Shown here piece by piece: positions 1 to 11,879 of a stretch of 64,000 nt of DNA (the first letter of the stretch is position 1; every line of letters starts with the position of its first letter). The notes beneath the pieces were generated by a model. That model was not told the DNA's origin. It saw only the letters and a list, made by a program, of their open reading frames with translations, and ran no database searches. Source of the stretch: Cystobasidiopsis lactophilus (taxonomy: Eukaryota > Basidiomycota > Agaricostilbomycetes > Agaricostilbales > Chionosphaeraceae); the NCBI GenBank assembly GCA_001599975.1, contig BCIO01000004.1, positions 905,434 through 969,433 on the forward strand, in the 5' to 3' direction. Made by a program: the position numbers and the translations under genes.

Positions 1-626
1 TTTCAGACCTATGCACCTCCAAGCCCGTCCCGACTACGCTCTTCCAATCTCCGCACTTGATTTTGCTCTCGCAAGACGAGGCGCAGAGCCTGACGGAGGA
101 CAAAATGGCCGTGTTCGCTCGCTGGGGCATCGGTTTGGAATGGTCTGATGAGGACTTTGGTGGTGGCAAGGACTATGTGCAGCTGGGTGTCACTGGTGTG
201 CCGACCGTGGTGGAGAAGAGGCTGCGCAATGAGCCTTGGCTGCTCCGGGAGATGATCGGTGAGGGTCTTTTCCTTTCTATCGTTGCAACAGCTCTGAGTT
301 GTGAGATCGGATACAGGACAGTTCTTGGTACAGCTGGATGAGCAGCCCCAAGCGGCGTCGACCGCCGCTCGCCATTGGACCTCGCAAGTTCGCCTCCTCC
401 CGCGGGTGCTCTTGGACCTGATCAACTCGAAAGCATGCCGAGGTGCGCTACCTTTCTGCTCGTTATGGTCATGGGCTCAAAGCCAGCTCAAGGGGCCATC
501 ATGTTCAACGACACTTTGGACCGAGACCAGTGCACCCGGCTCATCTCCGATCTGGCCCAGGCTAGCTTCGCCTTTCAGTGTGCGCACGGCCGGCCGTCTC
601 TGCATGTAGTAGCGTCGATGGCATGA
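1..626 (+). CDS. MLH3: DNA mismatch-repair protein MLH3, C-terminal part (gene runs off the left edge)
   Basis: The last exons of a MutL-family protein, which with MLH1 acts in mismatch repair and meiotic crossover resolution. The reading frame is open from the left edge to about 260, then two short introns (about 259-316 and 432-480) are removed. The joined C-terminus reads INSKACRGAIMFNDTL, then about 25 residues later FQCAHGRPS, ending at a TGA at 624-626. This pairing of a (C)xGAIxFND block with FQCAHGRPS near the terminus is the MLH3 form of the MutL C-terminal domain; MLH1 and PMS1 differ here. Upstream residues such as TGVPTVVEKRLRNEPWLL also fit the dimerisation domain. The ATPase and endonuclease-motif regions lie outside the window. 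The family call is secure; whether the gene is complete cannot be judged. Confidence 0.85.
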
Positions 627-805
627 AATTGATGATTTGCTTATCTCGAGATTACGAAGAAACACTGGAGGTCGTCGACCTTGTACAAAGCGGAAAAACC
701 GAAGGGCGAACCTCGCTCCCCCTCTTGACAGAATCTAAAGCGAGCGATTGACGTGCTGTGTATGTGTAGCATGGTGATGAAAGTGGGTTAGGGGGAAAGG
801 GGGAA

Positions 806-1722
806 TCAGAGCCGCCGAGTGGCCTGTCGCTTGGCCGGACGAGATTCGGAGGGCGGCGGTGGGGCCTCTGGCGTGTTCAACACGAACAGGGGCTGCTCTT
901 GCTGACCCATCATGGACTCCTCTTGCACCATCGCTTCCGGCCCGCCAGACGCCAGCTGGACCACTTCCGGAGCATCCCAGAGGTACGCCTTGCGCTTGAA
1001 GCCCGTGGCGGGCGGTAAGGCGTCAAAGCTCGAGTTGGGGGACGGGGGCCGCCTGGAGTGCTTGTGAGGCCTAGAAGACCTAATCGGGAGGGCCGGGGAG
1101 GAGGAGGAAGACGCCTCGGTGGTCGAGGCGGTGAAGGAGGTCGAGGCTGAGGGAGGGACAGCAAACGTAAAGTCGTGCGCGGCTGGCAGCGCTGACGGCG
1201 GGGCCGGGGACGACGTTGGTGGCGCCATGGCCGCACGGTGCTGCTGGGGTGGTGGCGGCGCTGGCCGCTGCAGGTGGTCGTCCTCGTTCTCGGACACGTC
1301 TGCCCTGAGCGATTCCTGCCTGGCCTGGGTTGCGTCAAAACAAACAATGAGCCTCCTCTGTTGACTCGCGGGTGGCGCTTCAGGGAAGCAAGCTGACCTC
1401 GATCCAGTTGAACAGGTGCTGCCTGCTGTGGCCGTCGTCGAGGCCGGACTGCAGAACTTGGAGGACTGCGAGGGAATCATCGATTTGCGCCGTTCAGCGA
1501 CCGGCCCGGCAGCTGAGCGTTGGGCGAGGGGGGCTCACTGTCTGTCAGAGCGTCGTTGTACCCAGACTCGTAGGCTTCCTTGTTGGACGAATGGGCGGAC
1601 TGGAGGAGCAGGGTAATCGCCTGAGCCGCTTGCCGGAAGCTCGCCTGCAGCTCCTTCGACCCTCGTCCTCGGTACTCCGGCCGCTCCGCCAACGCAATGC
1701 CCAGTCTCTTCATGCTGTCCAT
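806..1722 (-). CDS. HAPSTR1/C16orf72-like (DUF4588-type) nuclear protein
   Basis: Three exons: start ATG at 1722, introns at about 1453-1540 and 1330-1400, stop at 806. The joined N-terminus holds a helical block (ASFRQAAQAITLLLQSAHSS, then EAYESGYNDALTDILQVLQS, then LFNWIEARQESLRA). Human HAPSTR1, a HUWE1-binding stress regulator, has the same order of features: an FQNAATAVTNLY helix, a GY... helix and a short W...R block. The rest is Ser/Pro/Ala-rich and looks disordered. The tail carries a KRKAYLWDAPEVV patch and ends KRQATRRL, a likely nuclear localisation signal; HAPSTR1 also ends in a basic stretch. Choosing the acceptor that gives ALTDILQVLQSGLDD keeps the frame and extends the helix. 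The match is to a pattern rather than an obvious identity, so the family call is moderate. Confidence 0.45.
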
Positions 1723-1943
1723 CGCCGCTGCTGTCTGTGCTATAGGGGACCTGGGTCGATTGGGAACAAAAGGCAGAGGAGGGTGTCACGCGCAAGATTT
1801 GCGCAGGCTGAGGGGACTCTTGGTGCTTGTTGTCGATCGGCTCTGTCGGCTCCCATTTGCGATGGAGAACTCGGAACTAGGTACAATAGCAAGCTGGCGC
1901 AAGGAGGGAGGCTTATTTCAGACGGCCTTCTCTGAGCGTTTGT

Positions 1944-3934
1944 TTACAAGGTCCGCCAGTCAGTCGCTTGCTCGAAAGCGTCCCCGAGAAGAAGCAGCGT
2001 CAGCTCATCAAGCTTGCGTCCCACCAACATCATGCCGCAAGGCAATTTGAGATCTTTGTCCGATTCCGTCAGGATGTCGTCTGTCATTGGTGGCGTGAAG
2101 CCGCACGGGATGCTGATGGACGGATGGCGCGTTAGGTTGCTGGCTATCGTGTTACTGACGATTCCAGCTGTGTTGAAAGCTCATCGGCTGGGCTACGAGA
2201 TTGAAGGGAAATTGGGGCTCACGAGAATGTTGCGCCCAGGCCAGTGGACCAGCGTCGCTGGGCGGAAGCCTGCGCGCTGGCTGAGTCACTGTCGGCATCA
2301 AAATGGCGTCGAACTGAGTGAGCGCTTGGTCGTAGTCGTGCTCGAGTTGGCGGCAGAGATTGGCCGCTTTGCCATACGCCACCGGCGAAGCTGCCCAGGC
2401 GTACGCCCCTGACATCGCTGTCCCAGTGACAAAGTGCTTGGCCTTCTCCCACTTCTGCTGGTCCCAAGGAAGCAGTTTGGCCCAGTAGTCGTTCATGTAC
2501 AGTCCACGGCGTCCGGTTTGCAAACCAGATCGGGTGACGGAAGACCCTAGTTTGTTCAAAACGTGTCCGATGTGTCCCGCTTTGGAATGTCTGGGATTCA
2601 CAACCTGTCAGAAAGATAGCGAACCCCATTCTGCAAGGCACTTACAAAGGAATTGAACACTCCTTCACGGTAGCCCCGAGCTCTCGGAAGCACTCGATGG
2701 CCTTGCGCACCTGCGCTGCGACTTCGGCACTCATGCTCGCATCTTCAAAGCCTTCCCTAAGTATCCCGATTTTCATGTGCCCAATAGATCGAGACCTCGC
2801 CGACACGAGCTCTTTCGAATAGCGAGGCAGATTCTCTGGCAACGGGGCGCCAGCGCACCGGTCGTCAATGTTGTCATCCCCAGCAATTGCCTCTAAAAGC
2901 AGCGCAGTGTCGAATACTGTGGAAGCCATTGGCCCGATGTGGTCAACGAAAGGCTCGCTGCTCAGCTGCATTGGTAGGCCGGGTTCAGTATTGAGTAATA
3001 CCAAAGGAAAAGGCCCATACAACACCAGTGTACTGTAATAACGAGTTTAGAGCGAAAGCCTTCTGAGAACTTTGAACACTTACGGGAACGAGACCATGAG
3101 TTGGTTTCAAGCCGACGATCCCACAGAGGGCAGCTGGCTACCAGGTTTATCAGTGCTTGCTTATTGACCGTGCGAAGGCTTCAGCATACAATACGAATAC
3201 TACCGCCTTGGTCGCCGCCTTTGAATGTGGTCAGCGATTTCGCTAGTATTTTACAATGAACTCACCGATACCCATGTCAACTTGGCCGTTGCCTATCAAG
3301 GCGCCACAACCCGATGAAGACCCTCCAGCACTGAATCCATAAGCGAAGGGATTTTGTACAGGGCCGAACGGAGAAGAGAAAGAAGCTGGCCCGTGGCTGA
3401 AGTTCTCGCAGGTCGCTTTGCCGACAATGGTTCCTCCATTTTCCAAGATACGAGTGACGCAAGTGGCATCCAAGTGAGGCACGTAATCCACAAAAGCATT
3501 TGTGCCAAATAACAGCGGCACTTCCGCCAAAGCAACGGTGTCCTTTAACACGCAGCTTTTACCGGAGAGCAGGCCATCGGGAGATCCCGTCACTTTAGCC
3601 TTCCACGCCCAAGCTCTCGACACATTTTCGTCGGCAGAAGGCAGATGCACTGCCTCTCGAGGAAAGCGAGCAAGGTCCACTCCAGGCGTAAAGTCTGCTC
3701 CCGAATCGCATAAGAAAGGGCCGCAGGGCTCCCTATTTGACACACCTGGCAAAACCAAAACCTCGGAAACTGAGTCCTCTGGCCTTCAAATATCAACACA
3801 GCGCTTTCAAGCCATCGCTGATCCTGCTACTTACGAGTTGATTGGAGAAGGGCGCGATAATCGTCTAGGTGCTCTGGCGGCACAGCAAAGCGCATTTTGG
3901 CAGCAGCAGCAAGAACATCCTCGTGTGTTATCAT
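1944..3934 (-). CDS. amidase (amidase-signature family)
   Basis: A multi-exon amidase that hydrolyses carboxamides to acids and ammonia with a Ser-cisSer-Lys triad. The catalytic lysine is in [12 protein letters not shown] (about 3545), and the signature serines are in [15 protein letters not shown] (about 3300). Other family blocks follow in order: NENV...[57 protein letters not shown] and the C-terminal PFNL...P-GF segment. At least seven introns of 17-60 nt are needed; the first spliced exon reads [19 protein letters not shown], as in fungal amidases. The start is ATG 3934 ([13 protein letters not shown]); an in-frame ATG at 4009 would add 25 residues. No signal peptide is visible, so it is probably cytosolic. 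The substrate cannot be told from sequence. Confidence 0.85.
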
Positions 3935-4226
3935 CGTGGGAAGGCCGTTGTAGCGGGTAAAGCAGGAATTGAGAGCGCCAGACGAGATGCCGCCAAAATC
4001 ATGCCGCAAGCCTCGGTCCGGCTAGACACGCGCCTGGCCAATCCATGCGACAAGCGTCTGGATCAATGAACTTATACATCCATTCTGGAAGGAATCTGAT
4101 AAGCAGAGGCAGAGTACAGACACCGTCGGCTAGAGGCAACCAATCGCAGAAAGTGGCAGCGGGCAACTCGGGCAGTGGCAAAAAGTGGCAAATTGTTGCA
4201 TTATCCTAGAGGGGCTCAAGGACATT

Positions 4227-5265
4227 TTATGGCTTCCTTCCTACAACCAAACACGTCCTGAGATAGACGCCTTTGGCGAGAAGCTCTTCATAGAGCCCAG
4301 CCCGAAAGGCCTGGAGCGCTTCGAGGTCTCGGAGAGAAGGCGGCAAGTCTTCCTTCTTGGCGAGTTTTCCGGACATGGCGAACATGCTGTCGCACGAGAT
4401 CTGAAAATTTTTGGCAGATTGAGCCGGAAAATCATCGTCCAAGACCCCGACAGCGGCCTTTCCGACCGGAAAGTTGCGAGCTGTGGAAATTGTGTCAGGC
4501 CTCACGAAAGTTGAATTGTCAGACGGGACTCACTGTCAACAAGGATGTCTTGCAGGTCCATGCTCGCGCGGACGCGCTCCTCCAACTTCGATGCGCCCAA
4601 CCACTCCTGGACGCCGATCGCCTTCTCCAAGGCTCGGGCCACTCGATTGCCCTTCTCAGCAAGCTCTGGACTTGTAGGTTCTGAAAAAGGGAGCCATCGG
4701 ATGTCAATTTCCATCAATTGAATATAGCCACCGCTCTTGGTGACATCCCAAAGATGCTTGAAAATCGGGGCCCAATCTTCATCTTTGAGGGCTGTCACCA
4801 AGAAGCGCTGGTGAACGAACTGATGGAACGGGTCAGTAAAGAGCAGTGGCATAACAGCGGAGAGAACGCACATCGTATTTGGCAGTGTGCTCCGCGGGAA
4901 GTGGCTTCTTGATGTCATGCACGAACAGAGTCGATGCCCTCGGGCCAGAAGGAAACTGCGCATCAGAGATGTCGCTACCGACCAAGGTCGCACCAGGGAA
5001 CAGCTTCCCGACGTCCGCAAGCCAAATGCCAGTGCCAGTGGCGCTTTCAAACACTTGCGGCTTGGTGTCCTTGAGCGCCCATGCAATGGTTGGGTGAACA
5101 AATTTGTTGTCAAAGAGTCTTGTAAGCAAGGAGTGTTGTAGATCAAGCCTAAAGAGAGCGATGTCAGCCCCTGTCTAGCCAAATTGAGCCTATTGAGGTA
5201 GCATACCTTTCGGACTCTGTTGTCAGCCGGCCAAACGGGTAACTGTCCGTGATGTTGTCTGCCAT
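4227..5265 (-). CDS. SAM-dependent methyltransferase, LaeA/UMTA-like
   Basis: A class I methyltransferase of the fungal LaeA-like group. After splicing it starts MADNITDSYPFGRLTTESER and continues LDLQHSLLTRLFDNKFVHP. Motif I is VFESATGTGIWLADVGKLFP, followed by the acidic loop GSDISDAQFP, then VHQRFLVTALKDEDW (the HxRF region) and the post-motif WDVTKSGGYIQLMEIDIRW. The last exon carries RNFPVGKAAVGVLDDDFP and ends VVGRKP at 4227. The motif I glycines and the WxxxxxxLKPGG-like turn are intact, so it should be active. Members range from LaeA-type regulators to enzymes of secondary metabolism; no biosynthetic core gene lies nearby, so its role is open. ATG 5265 is the first in-frame start before the conserved part. 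Confidence 0.8.
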
Positions 5266-5404
5266 TGGTCGAAAAAGTGCTCCAAGAGCGGTTTTGGTGG
5301 ATTAGGGATGGAAGCAAACCGACTGCGGGCACCGCGGGGCAGCTGACTCAGCGCCATCACTAGCGTTGGGAAGGAACCGAAGCGCTCACGACGTGGAAGC
5401 AGCA

Positions 5405-6892
5405 TCACCACACATCTCCGTCGCCGCCATCGCTATCGCCTCCAGTCGCCCATGGGTCCTCCATCGTATCGGTTTGGTCGAAGGTCTCGTTTCGCGTCCA
5501 AGGGTCACTCAGATCTCTCTCTTGCGGGAAAGGCTCATCTTCCTCTGACCAGCGTCGATCTGCAGTGTGGGACCGAGGAAGCTCTGTGTCGCTTGAGTCC
5601 CCAGATGGTGTCGCAGGTGTAGCTTGTGGCTCTTCAGTATCGGCTTCACTTGAAGGGGTTGTCGGCCACATCATAGGGAAAGGCATCATATGGCCTCCTA
5701 TGCCGCTGCTATGTCGGGAAAAATAATCTATATCGGTGGTCATGGCCGTAGCCAACAAGATCGCGCGCTGATCCAGAGTAAGGCCGACATGAAAAGGCGC
5801 GATCTCCTTCGTGTGGACACTGCCGGCTTTGGCGCTGGGACCGGTGGAATTAGTTGCTTCGGGCCTGACGTTCTCCAAAGCGGCGGGGTCAGACTTGGGA
5901 CCGCTAGGATCGGTGGCAGTAGTTGCTTCGGGCCCGCGGAGGTCCAAGGCAGAGGCGTCAAACTTGAGAGCGTATTGTGATGTGTCCGTGAAAATCTCGC
6001 GACCGAAAGATGTCCAGTTCTTGTTAACGCTCGCCATCAACCTTGAATGCGACAGCGCACTGTTAGCGACACCCCCTCAAATCACAAAATTCCGAAACGC
6101 TCACAATCCCTCTGTGTCGTACACATGGAAATCCCAAGACAGTGGAGGTGTGTCAATTCTGCCAAACTGCTCATAGCCTTCGTTTCGTCGCTGAAAAAGA
6201 TTGTAGCGCCGCCTGAAAGGGTGCCACTCCTGCTGCACTTCTCCGACGATGTTTTCGGGATCGTTGCCCAGGGAGATGAAAGTGCGGGAATTGATGAAGG
6301 AAAAGGGTCGATTGATACGAAACAGGACCTCTCCGGTAGGGGCCAGGACTGTGGTTTTGAAGGGGCGGTGCGTGCGAAGCAGTTGTCGGCTGAGGGTGCT
6401 AGCCAGGCCCGATTCCTCCTCGGCAAGATAGCCAACGATGCTTCCGTCTTCATCAGAGATTTGATACCGATTGGCTTGCTCGAAACCGATAAAGACGTTC
6501 ATCATTTCGAGCTGCCTGGACACGATCAGCGCCTTCTGCCCCAGCAACGCTGCTTGAGGTCCAGATGCTGGGACCACTCCCGCTGGATCCTCGGGTATAT
6601 TTACGCTGATACTGGTGATGGGCGTAGGAGGAGGTGGAGTGGTGCGCTCTGCTAGTGGAGTCGAGTTGCCTGTGAGCGGCTGCTGATCGTAGGCATTCCA
6701 AGAAAAGCGAGAGCTCTCCGCTTGAGTCCTCAGCACTTCTGATGGCCGCTGAGGAGAGTGAGATGTGCTTTGAGTTGGGTTTGACACCTGGGCCGGGTGG
6801 CGAGGTGGCAGAGGCTTTGCAGCTCTCGAACCCCGAGGGCCGACAGCGCGAGCTTGGGTTCGGACGCCTCTCCAGTGCCTCGCTACGTTCAT
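5405..6892 (-). CDS. mitochondrial phospholipid scramblase-family protein (Aim25-like)
   Basis: Two exons joined by an intron at about 6043-6106. The core contains NVFIGFEQANRYQI, RPFKTTVLAP-TGEVLFRINRP, QQEWHPFRRRYNLFQ and DFHVYDTEGL, and across the splice ASVNKNWTSFGREIFTDTSQ. This is the scramblase 12-stranded barrel with its GREIFTDTGQY-type motif near the C-terminal helix (RAILLATAMTTDIDYFSRHS). The preferred start, ATG 6892, gives MNVARHWRGVRTQARAV, a good mitochondrial presequence; an in-frame ATG at 6991 would add 33 residues. An acidic Asp/Glu/Ser/Thr-rich tail of about 90 residues follows the barrel, longer than in yeast Aim25. Family members act in lipid and membrane homeostasis; in fungi the protein is mitochondrial. 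Confidence 0.82.
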
Positions 6893-7179
6893 AAGAAATT
6901 GAGATGACCTTGGTGTGGCGTCGTTTTGGGTGGTAGACAGGCAAGGAAGGTGTAGGGCCCTCATGCAGGGCGGCACCCGCTCGCTTCCCAAAATCTCATT
7001 GCCTTCAAGTTTTTGCTCTCTTGAAGTCCGTTTACTTTGCTCTAGCTACACCATGCCGAGGATGCGCTTTGGCTTGCTGGTGGTGCTCCGGCCTGAGACA
7101 TTTGGCGCAAAGAGTGAAATTCATGAGGTTTCCCCTTCCATATTGACTAATCATGGCACCTGAGATACCATGTCGCTCT

Positions 7180-9416
7180 TCAAACAGCCTTTTCAGTCTT
7201 CTCGGTGTGGTCAGTGAGCGCTTGAGGCTCCATTTCGATCTGCGCCTGCAGAACCGCCACCTCGTTGTCTTCGCCGAACTTGCGGGCCTGTGAGCTCAAA
7301 GACGCTCAGAGGGAGGCTCCTTTGGAAAGATGGCTTGAGCGCACGATTTCTTCAAGGGGCACCTGCTTGGTCTCGACGAGGAAGATCCAGCAGAGGATGG
7401 CGAGCCCGAACTCCAGTCCAACGAAGACGAAAGAGACTGTGAACCAGATTAGCCCCGACGCGGCAGCTCTGGTGATCATACTCACACTTGTAGCCAAGGT
7501 TCTGGTGTTTAGGAACCGAAGAACCGTCAGGCAAGGAGCCAGCAAAGCCAAAAATATGCCACGTACAGCAATGCCAGTCGGCCCAGCCTCCGTGGTCCAG
7601 ATGGCATTGAGGGTGATAGCTCCCAAGCCGATCATGATGCCCTTGGACCTAATGTGCAGCGGGAAAAGCTCGCCTGCCCAGACAGCCTTGAGTACGGCGC
7701 ATGCTGTTTGTGAGCCAGACACGCACCGATGTACACAAAGATGGGCACCTCGATGGTCAAGTAGCCTGCGCGACAACATGAGAAACAATCCGTCGAGACG
7801 AGTGGAGCCGGCACGCACCGACAAGGAACAGGAAGATGAAAGCCACGGCAGCTCCTTTTCCAGCCTGATTGTCAGAGTTGGCAAACTCCTTGACCAAAAC
7901 GGCGTATATGATCAAGGTGATCACGTTGAGAGCGGGCGAGAGGGTGATGAGAATCTTGCGGCCAACCTTGTCGACGATGAACTGCATGAGGATCGATTCG
8001 ACCGGCGCGACTGTGCATCTCGCTTGGTCAGACTACGTTGTCGATAGATAACGAAAAACAAACTGGTAATCCAGCCAGCACCGATGAGCAATTGTTGAGT
8101 CGGACCAAATCCGAGACCCGCATAAAGGGTGCTGCCGAAATTGGTGATAACCAAGATTCCGCTTGCTTGCTGCGAAGGGTCACAGGAAGGCAAAGGTGAG
8201 CAAAGGTTCGAACCATGTGAGTTGAGAAGCAAGATACCTGAGCAGTCGCGCAAACTTTTGGAAGGAACTCGCGGGCAGTGGCATTAGGCGGACGGTCTCA
8301 AAAAAAACAGACGACGAAGGCTCACGGATCACCAGTAATGCTCGCTTTCTGTAGCCCTTGTTCTTGAGAATGCCAATCCACGACGAATCCAGCGATTTTT
8401 GGAGTTCAGCTTGTTGGCGAAGTTGCTCGGCGTCAACCTTGGCCAACACGTCGTGGGGATCATCCCTAGATTGGTGCAGCTTGCGGAGCACTTGGAAGCA
8501 TTCGGCGTAGCGACCCTTGCCGGCGAGATAACGCGGGCTCTCGGGAATCCAGGGAAGGCCGATCAGGATCACCAGCGGAAACAGAATGCCGACCAACAGA
8601 GGGCCGCGCCAGGACGCTGAAGAATCCGAGTAGTAAAAGCCGACTCCAACCCACGACGCAATCGCGTAGGCAACGGCAACTGTTGAAAAATATGAGATGC
8701 AGAGTACTGCGTAGCCAAACAGGGAGCGACTTGCTCATAGCTCCAACACTGCCTGCCAAGAAGCCACGCGTGCTGGCCACTGCGACTTCGGATTGCCACA
8801 AAATCGACGCCATTGCCAAGCCCTGTTACGAACGATGAGACGAGCTTTGGGATGAAGTCTTAAGACGGACCCATCCTCCGAACCCAGCCAAGAAGCGCGC
8901 AAAACTGCGTTGGAAAGTAGGTGAAAACTGTGCCTAGGGTCAAAAGGAAGAGGCAGACATACATGAGCATGCCCCAGTTATCGGCGGAGCCACCACTTAG
9001 AGCTTGCCCAATGACAGAGACAATGCCGCCCATCAAGAAGCCAGCCTTGCGGCCCCATCTGTCAGAGACGATGCTCTGGGCGATGAAACCAATGAAGCCA
9101 CCAGCTACGTCACGCTCAGCTTTGGCTCTCACACAGCGCAGAGAAGGAACGAACCGTTGTAAAGCGAGGCAACCGCGCCCGTTTTGCCAGACAAGTTGGA
9201 CGTGGTGGCGAACTGGAAATATTCCTGCATACTTGGTTGAGCAAGAGACGAGCCAATGATGTTGGTCGAGTAGCCGTATGCCATGCCGCCAAACGTAGCC
9301 CAGATGTTGATCCACAGAATGTACTTGTTGAGCGACCTGGTGTGCTTTGCGTGCTCGTGGACGCGCGCAATCTCGTCGTGTCCCACATCGTGGAGCTTGA
9401 AGTCGACGTCTGACAT
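7180..9416 (-). CDS. MFS sugar transporter (sugar porter family)
   Basis: A 12-helix permease in many exons. The start ATG 9416 gives MSDVDFKLHDVGHDEIARV, a cytosolic N-terminus. The first helix is followed by GYSTNIIGSSLAQPSM. Sugar-porter hallmarks follow: SDRWGRKAGFL between helices 2 and 3, WIPESPRYLAGKGRYAE in the central loop, VDKVGRKILITL in the second half, and VETKQVPLEEIARKFG after the last helix, a variant of the family's (V/P)ETKGxxLEE. The last intron (about 7290-7345) was placed so that EEI joins ARKFGEDNEV. The protein ends in an acidic tail (stop at 7180-7182). Basidiomycete relatives carry hexoses or disaccharides, but no residue seen here fixes the substrate. Confidence 0.85.
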
Positions 9417-10352
9417 GGTGGGCAGCTACGTCTCCTTCAAGTCTGTTCGCGGAGCGGTGGCAAGCTGTGCTCCCTCCACACACAGAAGGGTAGGCAGTCC
9501 GATCGCGGGGTAGGCACTTGACAAAGACGAACGGAATTCCAAATGAACATAGAGGATGCAGTCTGTGGCAGCCTATAGCCCCGCGTCGATGTGCATGGCT
9601 CTCGGCAGGATCGGCACTCCTCTGAAATTATAAATACTGAAACAGTGAAACGCCACCAGTTGGCCGCTTCGCCGCCGAGAGCGGGGTTTTGAATCAGCGC
9701 TGGACTTGCCAGTGTGCCCAACCGACGCGGCCAGTGGTCCCAAGTCTTTATGTGGGTGCTGGTAATGTGCCGTTGATTTCACGCGCAAAAAAGTCGTGGT
9801 TCAGGCAAAATCAGGTGGCAAACGAACAGACTGGTACAAGCGACAATCTGGGTCTTCTAAAGTAGCTTGGCAAAGCCATTGTGCACCAGTCCAATTAGGC
9901 GTTTGCAAAGAGCACCACACAGTCTGAAGAGCAGCGAGAGCAAGCTGGCGAGCCAGCATCGATCCGAGAAGTCTGAAGCGTGCAATTCGGACTTGGCGGG
10001 AGGCATTCGCAGAGGCAGGTTTAAGGAGGGCGACAGCTCGCTGCTATGGAACAAGAACTTCAAGTATTGCCAAGCAACAGAAGAGGGGCACCGCCAAGTA
10101 GACCACTCTGAGGCCCTGCGAGAGCGAAGACGGCTAAATTTTGGTCGATAGTAAGGCTTTCCACTCGTGTGGGCGCTTTCGGCCAGGGCTTTCCGACTGA
10201 AAGGGTTTCAATCATGCCCACACAGATCCCGAAAGCAGAATATATTTGGCTTTCGTCGTCGTGCCGCTCCAAAACCGCTTGCCCTGCCACTGGCAGGATT
10301 GGAGCCCATCGGCGACGTGTCTCTCGCCTAACCTCTATTCGACTTGACCATC
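9417..10352. promoter_or_regulatory. divergent intergenic region between the sugar transporter and MDP1
   Basis: About 0.94 kb with no convincing coding sequence. A TATA-like TATAAATA lies at 9629-9636 (TATTTATA on the other strand), about 210 nt upstream of the transporter ATG, and could serve it. Nothing else recognisable. Confidence 0.3.
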
Positions 10353-11161
10353 ATGGATGGCAGTAAACATGATGCCTCAGCGACTGGCCAGATTGACCTC
10401 GAAGAGCCGAGTGTGCCCTTGACCATGCCTAAACTCTGCGCGTTCGACTTAGACTACACTCTTTGGCCCGCCTGGGTCGACACTCACGTCAATCCGCCAT
10501 TGAAACGACGAGGATCAGACGTGAACAAGGTGCATGATCGCAATGGCCAGGCATTGTCGTTCTATCCGGACACGCCGAGTTTGCTGTTGCGCATTAAAGA
10601 GGAGGACATTGTCATCGCGGCTTGTTCGAGGACGCACGCGCCCAAGGTTGCCATGCAAGCCCTTGAAGGGTGTGTTTCAATCTCCCTGTCTCATGGCTCA
10701 AGTCTCATGCGAGACTGCAGCCTTTACATCCCATCAAGCCTGGACGACGTTAAGACCAAGAGCAGTCTAATACCTGCCGTCACTCTGTTCGACCAACTGG
10801 AGATCTACCCAGGCAGTGCGTTCTCGGCCGTCCAGATGGTGGCCGCATCTCAATTGTGGAGGCTCGCAGGCAAGCTCACCCATTTTCGGAAATTGCATGA
10901 GAAAACTGTTCGTGTCCCTCTCCTTCTTTCGTTCTCCACTTGACCCAAATTCGATGATTGTAGGGCATCGATTATTCGGACATGCTGTTCTTTGATGACG
11001 AGCACCGAAATATCGAGACTGAAGAGCTCGGGGTCACTTTTATTCTCTGCCCGGACGGGCTGAACAAGGAGTTGTTTGAAGAAGGGTTGTTGACTTGGAG
11101 GGATCGCAAGTCTGGCAAGACTCAAGGCTCTCGGGGCAAGCGCACTAAGAGCCGTTATTAG
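10353..11161 (+). CDS. magnesium-dependent phosphatase MDP1-like (HAD superfamily)
   Basis: A small HAD phosphatase of the MDP-1 group, which acts on phosphotyrosine and sugar or protein phosphates. HAD motif I is CAFDLDYTLWPAWVDTHV (nucleophile and acid/base Asp in DLDYT). Motif II is IAACSRTHAPKVAMQALEG. After two further introns the sequence reads LEIYPGSKLTHFRKLHEKT, then GIDYSDMLFFDDEHRNIET, the MDP1 form of motif IV (FFDDExRN). Introns at about 10671-10731, 10815-10869 and 10909-10963 all keep the frame. The start is ATG 10353; an upstream in-frame TTG is not a start. It ends with a basic tail, KTQGSRGKRTKSRY. A cytosolic housekeeping enzyme; the family call is firm. Confidence 0.87.
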
Positions 11162-11233
11162 AGGGTCCATAATCCTTTAGACGATCACGATGATTCTAGA
11201 GCAAGAGCAATGCGAGTGTAAGACGGAAAGAGG

Positions 11234-11847
11234 CTATAGCGTGTTCTGCAATTTCCGGCTCTCCTTCAACGCCACCAACCGCTTGATAATCTCGTCCACG
11301 GGGATGGTCTCCGTGCGGCCCTTCTCGCCCGCGTGGTCCCGGTTGCGGACGTTGACGGACTGAGTCTCAAATTCTGTCTGGCCGACCACCAAAATAAAGT
11401 TGTACTGGATATCCTTGCTGTTAGCATCTTGGTTCACCCAAAATAGTGAGGAGTGAGAGCGCACCTGAGCCAGCTCTCCGTTCCTGATCCTCTTGGGCAA
11501 GGTGAAGTCAGTGACATCAGCTTCGGCGAACAAGCCCGCGTCCCAGAGCTTCTGGGCGATCTCTTGTGCGTACGGCTTGAAGGCGGCGGTGACGGGCAGG
11601 ACGACGACCTGGCGCGGGGAGAGCCAGAAGGGCCACTTGCCCGCAAAGTTTTCCGCCAGCAAGGCCACGAATCTCTGTTCGGGTAGTACACGCCGGAGTC
11701 AGCGCAAACAAGGGAAGGGCTAGGACAGGCATGGGCGAACGAACCTCTACTGAGCCAAGGATGGCGCGGTGGATCATGACCGGCCTTTTGCGGGCGTCGG
11801 CGTCGTCAGCGGCGGCTCCGCCCCCTTCTGCCGTGCGGTAGTGCAGG

Positions 11848-11879
<32 letters not shown>

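Noticed and set aside
8200-8216. aggttcgaaccatg, a tRNA T-loop-like string
   Set aside because: It lies inside the sugar transporter gene and no other tRNA arm can be found around it.
1944-9416. Amidase, LaeA-like methyltransferase and transporter as a secondary-metabolite cluster
   Set aside because: No polyketide, peptide or terpene core enzyme is present, and a mitochondrial scramblase lies among them; adjacency looks incidental.
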